In this document: positions 7,118 through 11,495 of the stretch, piece by piece | Layout of the letters: each line of letters starts with the position of its first letter | Position numbering within the stretch: the stretch's first letter is position 1 | From: JAICNR01 sp035699465 | Lineage (GTDB): Bacteria; Gemmatimonadota; Gemmatimonadetes; JACCXV01; JAHWKZ01 | Direction: 5' to 3' | Assembly: GCA_035699465.1 (NCBI GenBank) | Contig: DASSPT010000134.1 | Span: 1 to 11,495, forward strand | DNA: 11,495 bases | Translations under genes and position numbers: made by a program | The notes under the pieces: generated by a model | Seen by the model: only the letters and a program-made list of their open reading frames with translations | What the model was told of the DNA's origin: nothing | The model's database searches: none

Positions 7118-7184
7118 GAGTCAGACGGTGGCTGGACGGAGCGGGGCCATGTGGGCGAACGATCGCCTGCGGTATCGTCCTCCG

Positions 7185-8075
7185 TCAAACGCCTTCGAGC
7201 TCTTCGAGTGTACGGGGCCAGTCTTCGCGCAGGATCCGGCTCAGGGCGCGATCGGCCAGGATGCGGCCGCCGGTCTGGCAGCCGGGGCAGTAGTTGGTCT
7301 CCCGGTCCGCATAGACGATCCGCTGCACCGGGGCGCCGCAGACCGGGCAGGCCTCGCCGTGTCTGCCGTGGACGGCCATCTGCGGATGGAAGGCCGTGAC
7401 TTTCTCCGGAAAGCCCTCGCCCGCCTCCCCGATCCGGATCGCGGTCCACTCGTCGAGGGTCGCGCGGGAGGCGCGCCACAGCCGCTCAACCTCCTCGTCC
7501 GACAGGTTCGCGTTCATCTGAAGCGGCGAGAGACGCGCGCGATGGAGGATCTCGTCGGCGAACGCGCCGCCGATCCCCGAGAAGGCGCGCGGGTCGGTCA
7601 GCGCCCGCTTGAGGGTGTGACGCTCGCGAAGAAGGGCCGCCTTGAACGCCGCGAGGCCGGAACCGGCGACCTCGATGCCGCCCGGGTCGAGCGCCGCCAG
7701 CGCCTCCTCCCCCCGGACGAGGTGGAGTCGCGCTCGGCGCTTCGTCCCCGCCTCCACGAGGAGGAGCGAGCCGGTCGAGAAGTCGAACGCCGCCAGCCCG
7801 CCCCTCCGCGGAATCGACCAGGGGGCGTCCCCCCAGCGGAGCCGTCCGGCGATCATCAGATGGATCGCGAGGAAGAGGTCGTCCTCGAGGGAGATGACGA
7901 TCCGCTTCCCGAGCCGCCGCAGGCCGACGACGCGCTTTCCCGCCGCGGCCTCGAGCGGTGGGTCCCACGTGGCGAGGAGCGCGACCGATCGCACCCGGAT
8001 CCCCTCGAGCCGCGCGCCGGCTATGCGGGGCTCGAGGGCGTGCAGGTAGGCGGCGATCTCGGGGAGCTCGGGCAC
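7185..8075 (-). CDS. Fpg/Nei family DNA glycosylase
   Basis: 296 residues. A bifunctional base-excision-repair glycosylase/AP lyase for oxidised bases. MPELPE at the N-terminus carries the Schiff-base proline P2 and catalytic E3. K57 in LGKRIVISL matches the conserved lysine, and HLMIAGRLRW (72-81) the strand loop that fills the lesion gap. FSGIGGAFADEILHRARLSP (165-184) is the helix-two-turn-helix. The zinc finger is CPVC (243-246) with CPGC (263-266). About 30 residues follow the last cysteine pair, which makes the protein longer than E. coli Fpg (about 270). Start is GTG at 8073-8075 (minus strand), fixed by MPELPE even though no good Shine-Dalgarno precedes it. It cannot be assigned confidently to MutM/Fpg versus an Nei-type subgroup, so no symbol is given. 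sodC follows downstream after 79 bases; both genes counter oxidative damage. Confidence 0.95.
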   Translation of the reverse strand: MPELPEIAAYLHALEPRIAGARLEGIRVRSVALLATWDPPLEAAAGKRVVGLRRLGKRIVISLEDDLFLAIHLMIAGRLRWGDAPWSIPRRGGLAAFDFSTGSLLLVEAGTKRRARLHLVRGEEALAALDPGGIEVAGSGLAAFKAALLRERHTLKRALTDPRAFSGIGGAFADEILHRARLSPLQMNANLSDEEVERLWRASRATLDEWTAIRIGEAGEGFPEKVTAFHPQMAVHGRHGEACPVCGAPVQRIVYADRETNYCPGCQTGGRILADRALSRILREDWPRTLEELEGV

Positions 8076-8295
8076 CGGGGGAATCTGGCCCGCCCGGGAA
8101 GTCCGGCCACAAGCGAGCTCGCGCGGGGGTCGACCGGAGAAGGCGTCTGGACCGGGAACGGAAACGGAGTTCCACGATCGCGACGGAGCGTGGGGAAGTC
8201 GCCCGATCCGTGGGTGCGAGAGTTCCTTTCATAATGCGTTCCGCTCCACTTCCACTCCGCGCACATGCCGCGCGTGAACCCCGTGGCGATGGCCG

Positions 8296-8310
8296 TGGCA
8301 CGGGGATTGC
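8296..8310 (+). promoter_or_regulatory. sigma-54 (RpoN) -24/-12 promoter
   Basis: TGGCACGGGGATTGC fits the consensus TGGCAC-N5-TTGC exactly, with correct GG-to-GC spacing. The predicted transcription start is near 8322. It points to the + strand, away from the glycosylase gene and towards the tiny ORF at 8325 and, 640 bases on, the cupin gene. Such a promoter would need an enhancer-binding activator; no activator site was identified. Match quality is high; activity is inferred. Confidence 0.6.
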
Positions 8311-8324
8311 CAATTCGTGGAAGC

Positions 8325-8372
8325 ATGTGGAAAGCCTGCCTCCTCACGCTCCTCCTGCTCCTCACGTCCTGA
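8325..8372 (+). CDS. candidate 15-residue hydrophobic leader peptide or truncated lipoprotein signal
   Basis: The ATG at 8325 opens MWKACLLTLLLLLTS then TGA (8370-8372). It looks like a signal-peptide n-region (one lysine) plus hydrophobic core. Its last residues LTS would form a lipobox if the next codon were Cys; TGA is one base from TGC. It begins about 3 bases after the start predicted from the sigma-54 promoter, so it would be translated from a near-leaderless RNA. After the stop the same frame stays open to 8912, but with poorer third-position GC (about two-thirds in the first 30 codons) than expected of real genes here. Alternatives: chance, a regulatory leader peptide, or the remnant of a lipoprotein gene. 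Confidence 0.25.
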   Translation: MWKACLLTLLLLLTS

Positions 8373-8933
8373 TGTGAGATCTCCGCCGGCGGACGGCCGT
8401 CTCCCCCCGGCCGACGCGGCGGCGATTGTCGCATCGAGTCCGCGAATCCTTCATCGTGCGATCGCGATCGCGTTGGCGGTCCCGTTCTCCCGGCGCCCCC
8501 GGACCTCGGGGGCCCAGCTGTCGCGAAGACGGGGCGCGGCTCGCCTGCCCGAGCACGCGCAGGACCGGGCGCTCGAACGACGTGTGGGTGTTGGTGGTCG
8601 ATGACACCGCGTCGGCGCGCGTGGCGGTCGAAATGGCGTGCGCGCGCCCTGCTATCCGAATCCCTAACGGTGGGGGTTTACTCAGCCTACCGTGATCGCG
8701 TGAGACGGTGTTGGGTTCCCGACTCGCGCGTCGAGTTCGCCGGTACATCGCGGAAAGACTGGCGCACCCGTCCCACCGCACCGGTTGCGACCCCCGCGGC
8801 AGCCCCTGTGCCCATGCGATACATGCACATGCCCTGCCGCCCATGCCTCCGAGCTAGTGCCCTCAGACCGTCCGTGAGGGAAAACTGTTCGGTTTCTCGT
8901 ATCAGGGAATGAGGGTCGCTGGCCAACATACAG

Positions 8934-8940
8934 AAAGGGA
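8934..8940 (+). promoter_or_regulatory. ribosome binding site for cupin lipoprotein
   Basis: AAAGGGA lies 9 bases upstream of the ATG at 8950, within a locally A-rich leader. It supports this start, which yields a full lipoprotein signal. Confidence 0.5.
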
Positions 8941-8949
8941 GATCTGAAC

Positions 8950-9486
8950 ATGGAGACGAACGTGAAGCTTCGAGCCGCCTTGTTCGGCACACTCATCCTC
9001 GGTGGGATGCTCGGATGTGAGGAAACGACGGCTCCCACCACGCCCCCGACCATCGAGTCCACACCCCGGTTCACGATGGGGTCAGGGACGACGTCGACCC
9101 TGGTCGGCCGAGGCAGCTTCGTTCCGGGATTCAAAGTCAAGCGAGAGTCGAATGGTTGGGAGGCAGAGGTCGAGGTCAAACCCGATCTGGATGTCGCCGT
9201 TCAAACCATAACCTTTGCGGCCGGCAGTCAGAGCGGCTGGCATCGTCACCCCGGCCCGGTCTTCATCACCGTGAAGACTGGAACGATGACGTTCTACGAG
9301 TCCGACGATCCCACCTGCACCCCGATCATCCGCAGCGCCGGTCAGGGATACCTTGATACCGGCGAGCACGCCCACATCGCCCGGAACGAAAGCACAGCGC
9401 CAGCCGAGAACGTGGTCGTCTATTTCGCGCCCCTGGGCGCCGCGCTGCGCATCGATGCTCCCGACCCGGGAAACTGTTCATTCTGA
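8950..9486 (+). CDS. secreted cupin-domain lipoprotein
   Basis: 178 residues. The N-terminus METNVKLRAALFGTLILGGMLGC is a signal peptide with a lipobox-like MLGC (C23). A threonine/proline-rich linker follows (about 24-50), then a single small cupin barrel (about 60-168). Cupin motif 1 is GSQSGWHRHPGPVFITVKTG (92-111): H98 and H100 are metal-ligand candidates, but the usual glutamate is V104. Motif 2 is TGEHAHIARNES (137-148), with H140/H142 and N146. C123 and C176 could form a disulfide. The probable site of action is the periplasm or cell surface. The function is unknown: it may be a metal-dependent enzyme with a three-histidine site or a ligand-binding protein. It stands alone: a long empty region lies upstream, and downstream a terminator-like hairpin precedes the TonB-dependent receptor. 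Confidence 0.85.
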   Translation: METNVKLRAALFGTLILGGMLGCEETTAPTTPPTIESTPRFTMGSGTTSTLVGRGSFVPGFKVKRESNGWEAEVEVKPDLDVAVQTITFAAGSQSGWHRHPGPVFITVKTGTMTFYESDDPTCTPIIRSAGQGYLDTGEHAHIARNESTAPAENVVVYFAPLGAALRIDAPDPGNCSF

Positions 9487-9600
9487 GCGCACCGATGGGG
9501 ACTACCAGTTCGAGCCTAACGCGTGACGGAGAACCGCTTCGGCGCGACGGGGGTCATCGTCGCCCTGACGAGGGCGTCCAGGGCGATCCACAGCGACGAG

Positions 9601-9660
9601 CACGGCGGCGAGCGCGCCGCCGTTCCCCGAGAAGGCACGCGGGTCAGTCAGCGCCCGCAT
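9601..9660 (-). pseudogene. 60-bp fragment of an Fpg-type DNA glycosylase gene
   Basis: Bases 9601-9660 match 7551-7610 inside the glycosylase gene at 53 of 60 positions with no gap, in the same orientation. On the minus strand the fragment reads MRALTDPRAFSG then NGGALAAV, against KRALTDPRAFSG then IGGAFADE (residues 156-175, the start of the helix-two-turn-helix); 15 of 20 residues agree. Similarity stops sharply on both sides. The catalytic N-terminus and zinc finger are absent, so it cannot be functional. It could be a local duplication or the last trace of a second glycosylase gene. Confidence 0.65.
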
Positions 9661-9704
9661 GCCCAGTTCGTCCTTCTGCTCGAGGCGCTCCCCTTCTTGG
9701 CGGG

Positions 9705-9738
9705 CCCGGCTCTGGCGGCAGAGCCGGGTGGCTCTTTT
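9705..9738 (+). terminator. intrinsic-type terminator downstream of cupin gene
   Basis: CCCGGCTCTG (9705-9714) and CAGAGCCGGG (9719-9728) form a perfect 10-bp stem with a 4-base loop GCGG. After six bases comes TTTT at 9735-9738. The stem is strong but the T-run is short and slightly displaced, so efficiency is uncertain. It lies 219 bases past the cupin stop and before the receptor gene, separating the two transcripts. Confidence 0.55.
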
Positions 9739-9788
9739 CGACCTCCTTGCGATTAGGTATTCCGCGCACCGCGTCGTAATATCATGAG

Positions 9789-11495
9789 ATGCTCGCGAGT
9801 AGGTCCGCGATTCGCCATAGGCTTTCCATCGTCCTTTGCACGGCCCTGGCTACGGCCTTATCCCTCCTCCCCGAAGCCTCTGACCTCCTCGCCCAAGGCA
9901 TAACGACGGCCGTCATCCAGGGCTCCGTCGAGGCGACCGACGGCACCGACCTCGATGACGCGGAGATCCTTGTGGTGAATTCAGCCACGGGATTCGCGGC
10001 GACAGGTGTAGTGCGCGAAGGACGGTTCCTGGTCGGAGGACTGGAGGTCGGCGGGCCGTATACCGTCACCGTCCGACGGCTCGGCTTCCATTCGGAGGAG
10101 CGGACCGGGTTGTCTCTCACGCTCGGCGAGCCCGTCGAGCTCCGATTCGTCATGGAGCCCGACGCGATTCCGCAGGACACTCTGCGCCTCATGGTGGCGG
10201 CGCCGCTCGCGGCCGCGCACAGCCACGGCGGCACGGGGATGACCATTACGGACTCGTTGTTACACCGCCTTCCGACTCTGAACCGCGACTTCTATGACTT
10301 CGTTCGCCTCGTGCCACAGGTCTCGACCAAAATCGGCGGACGGCCGGGTCTTTCGGGCGGTGGGGTGGGGTTCGGGTTCAACAACTTTCTGATCAATGGT
10401 GCGCCTGAGCGCTCCGTCGGCGCCCACGGCACGCCGGCACTCATCGGCGGAAAGTCCCTTCCGCTCGAAGCGGTAAAGGAGTATCAGGTTCTTCTCGCGC
10501 CATACGACGTCCGCTACGGCGATTTCGCGGGTGCCTTGGTCAACACGGTCACAAGGTCCGGAACGAATCAGCTGCAAGGCTCCGTCTTCGCGTACGGGCG
10601 AAACGATCGGCTCGCGCGATCCCGTGACGAGACCGCGAGCACGCCCTACGAGCGGGTGCAGTATGGGTTTTCGCTTGGCGGTCCCATCTTGCGCGACCGG
10701 CTCCACTTCTTCGTCGCGACCGAACTCCAGCACCTTACGTCGCCGGCGCCCGGGCCCTACCTGGGACAATCGCCGTCGGCTACGCCGCCCGTTTCGGTGA
10801 GCGCCGCCGACGTCGCGCGCCTCGATAACATCCTGCGGGCGTATGGGCTCGTGGCAGGAAGCGGCGGACCGGTGCAGAACAGAACTCCTCTCAGAAACAT
10901 CTTCGCAAGGCTCGATCTCGCGATTCCGGCCTGGAACAGCCGCGCCGTCCTGTGGGCGAATTACAGTCGCAATTCCGACAGCGACTTCTCGCGCCTCGAG
11001 AGCGACGTTTTCTCGCTCTCCTCCTATCAATTCGAGCCAATTGCCCGCTCGCACTTCGCTTCGTTCCAGCTCCACACGGGCTTGCCGCGACTCGGAGCCG
11101 GTGGACACAACGAGCTGCTCGTGTCCTACAGGACGGTGGGAACGGAGCGGCACTCCGACGTCGACCAGCCGATCGTGCGAGTCACGGTACCCAGCACGAG
11201 CGGCGGAGTCGTGACGCTCAACACCGGGACACACGAAGCCGCGCAAGGGATATCGGGTCGCGATAGGAAGGTCTATGTCCAGGACAACCTCACGCTTTCG
11301 CTCGGCGCGGATCACGTGATGACGCTGGGAGTCACGGCCGAGCGCTTCCAGGATGACCGCGAGGGTGTCATGGGGTCGTACGGCTCCTGGACGTTCGCGA
11401 GCCTCGACGCGCTGGAGCAGGGCGTCGCCGACCGTTTCGAAATCCGGAAGGACTTCGGAAGCGCCGGCGTACCGATCGACGGGTCGCAATGGGGA
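9789..11495 (+). CDS. TonB-dependent receptor, Oar-like, N-terminal part (runs off window)
   Basis: 569 codons are open from ATG 9789 to the window end; the C-terminus lies outside. A signal peptide (about 1-36, hydrophobic LSIVLCTALATALSLL, ending near LLAQG) is followed by a carboxypeptidase-regulatory-like beta domain (about 41-125: VIQGSVEATDG, VREGRFLVGGLEVGGPYTV, RRLGFHSEE). The plug domain spans about 150-262: LPTLNRDFYDFVRLVPQV, FLINGAPER, EYQVLLAPYDVRYGDFAGAL then VNTVTRSGTN. The barrel begins with GSVFAYGRND and YGFSLGGPILRDRLHFF. This is the OmpA-related/Oar type common in Gemmatimonadota, Acidobacteriota and myxobacteria. It should sit in the outer membrane and import or bind a large ligand, powered by TonB; the ligand is unknown. 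An alternative ATG at 9784 is in another frame and closes off the signal peptide. No Shine-Dalgarno is visible. Confidence 0.92.
   Translation, partial: MLASRSAIRHRLSIVLCTALATALSLLPEASDLLAQGITTAVIQGSVEATDGTDLDDAEILVVNSATGFAATGVVREGRFLVGGLEVGGPYTVTVRRLGFHSEERTGLSLTLGEPVELRFVMEPDAIPQDTLRLMVAAPLAAAHSHGGTGMTITDSLLHRLPTLNRDFYDFVRLVPQVSTKIGGRPGLSGGGVGFGFNNFLINGAPERSVGAHGTPALIGGKSLPLEAVKEYQVLLAPYDVRYGDFAGALVNTVTRSGTNQLQGSVFAYGRNDRLARSRDETASTPYERVQYGFSLGGPILRDRLHFFVATELQHLTSPAPGPYLGQSPSATPPVSVSAADVARLDNILRAYGLVAGSGGPVQNRTPLRNIFARLDLAIPAWNSRAVLWANYSRNSDSDFSRLESDVFSLSSYQFEPIARSHFASFQLHTGLPRLGAGGHNELLVSYRTVGTERHSDVDQPIVRVTVPSTSGGVVTLNTGTHEAAQGISGRDRKVYVQDNLTLSLGADHVMTLGVTAERFQDDREGVMGSYGSWTFASLDALEQGVADRFEIRKDFGSAGVPIDGSQWG

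Larger units (their letters stand above)
8076..8949. other. long non-coding stretch (about 870 bases)
   Basis: Between the divergent starts of the glycosylase and cupin genes I find no convincing protein. Open frames here have arginine/proline-rich, low-complexity translations without recognisable domains. The contents noted are a sigma-54 promoter and a 15-codon ORF (entered separately), a 14-bp perfect palindrome GCGATCGCGATCGC at 8458-8471, a GC-rich hairpin with a 7-bp stem (8495-8501 with 8507-8513) lacking a T-tract, and a weak 6-bp stem (8862-8867 with 8877-8882) just before the cupin leader. Promoters for the glycosylase (minus) and cupin (plus) must lie here but were not identified. 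The length suggests decayed genes or a non-coding RNA. Confidence 0.5.
9487..9788. other. intergenic region with gene remnants
   Basis: The 302 bases between the cupin stop and the receptor start hold the Fpg-like fragment and terminator hairpin entered separately. Also, on the minus strand at 9516-9599, an open 27-codon tail reading SSLWIALDALVRATMTPVAP then ending KRFSVTR and TAG has the look of a protein C-terminus. It is out of frame with the Fpg-like fragment, so it may be another decayed piece. TAATAT at 9777-9782 is a possible -10 for the receptor, which would put the transcript start at or next to its ATG; no good -35 accompanies it. Short plus-strand frames here look spurious. Confidence 0.45.

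Noticed and set aside
8021..8434. 137-codon minus-strand frame upstream of the DNA glycosylase
   Set aside because: It overlaps the glycosylase start, and its translation is Arg/Pro/Ser-rich with no motif. MPELPE fixes the glycosylase start at 8075.
8373..8949. Possible tRNA or CRISPR repeats in the gene-free stretch
   Set aside because: No cloverleaf with a GGTTCRAATCC-type T-arm and no regularly spaced direct repeats were found on either strand.
9495..9779. 94-codon plus-strand frame downstream of the cupin gene
   Set aside because: It runs through the Fpg-like fragment in the antisense direction and through the terminator hairpin, with an Arg-rich translation and no domain.
10260..11489. 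409-codon open frame on the minus strand
   Set aside because: It lies fully antisense to the TonB-dependent receptor, whose translation has clear plug and barrel motifs. The antisense translation is rich in Arg/Glu/Val and has no recognisable domain, as expected for shadow frames in GC-rich DNA.

Overview
The window is 11.5 kb of GC-rich DNA (roughly two-thirds G+C by eye). It comes from an aerobic Gram-negative-type bacterium: it encodes two predicted lipoproteins and an Oar-type TonB-dependent outer-membrane receptor. That receptor style, with a carboxypeptidase-regulatory-like N-terminal domain, is common in Gemmatimonadota, Acidobacteriota and myxobacteria. I favour a Gemmatimonadota-like host, but the sequence alone does not settle it. 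No tRNA, rRNA, CRISPR array, transposase or phage gene was seen.

Bases 1-6340, left part: a CoA-dependent catabolic cluster on the + strand. It holds the end of a RidA-family gene, a crotonase-superfamily protein, an acyl-CoA dehydrogenase and a large fused flavoenzyme (FAD monooxygenase plus Old Yellow Enzyme reductase). The fused protein has the architecture of 2-aminobenzoyl-CoA monooxygenase/reductase and of the family annotated as salicylyl-CoA 5-hydroxylase. With beta-oxidation-like partners and a Rid protein, the best reading is dearomatisation of an aromatic CoA thioester, probably anthraniloyl-CoA, followed by ring opening. Two overlapping family 2 glycosyltransferase genes on the opposite strand (2103-4012) split the cluster in two.

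Bases 6341-8075, middle: a 121-bp imperfect palindromic repeat, MITE- or REP-like, lies between the converging ends of the flavoenzyme gene and sodC. Two minus-strand genes follow, both dealing with oxidative damage: a Cu/Zn superoxide dismutase lipoprotein (sodC) and, upstream of it, an Fpg/Nei-type DNA glycosylase.

Bases 8076-8949: a stretch of about 870 bases without a convincing gene. It contains a textbook sigma-54 (-24/-12) promoter on the + strand. A 15-codon hydrophobic ORF begins almost at the predicted transcription start and stops exactly where a lipobox cysteine would be expected.

Bases 8950-11495, right part: a secreted cupin-fold lipoprotein; then a 302-base gap holding a 60-bp degraded copy of an internal piece of the Fpg gene and a terminator-like hairpin; then the first 569 codons of a TonB-dependent receptor that runs off the window.

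The strongest points for follow-up are the split aromatic-CoA cluster with its odd crotonase (both classical catalytic glutamates replaced), the palindromic element, the sigma-54 promoter with its tiny ORF, and the Fpg fragment.
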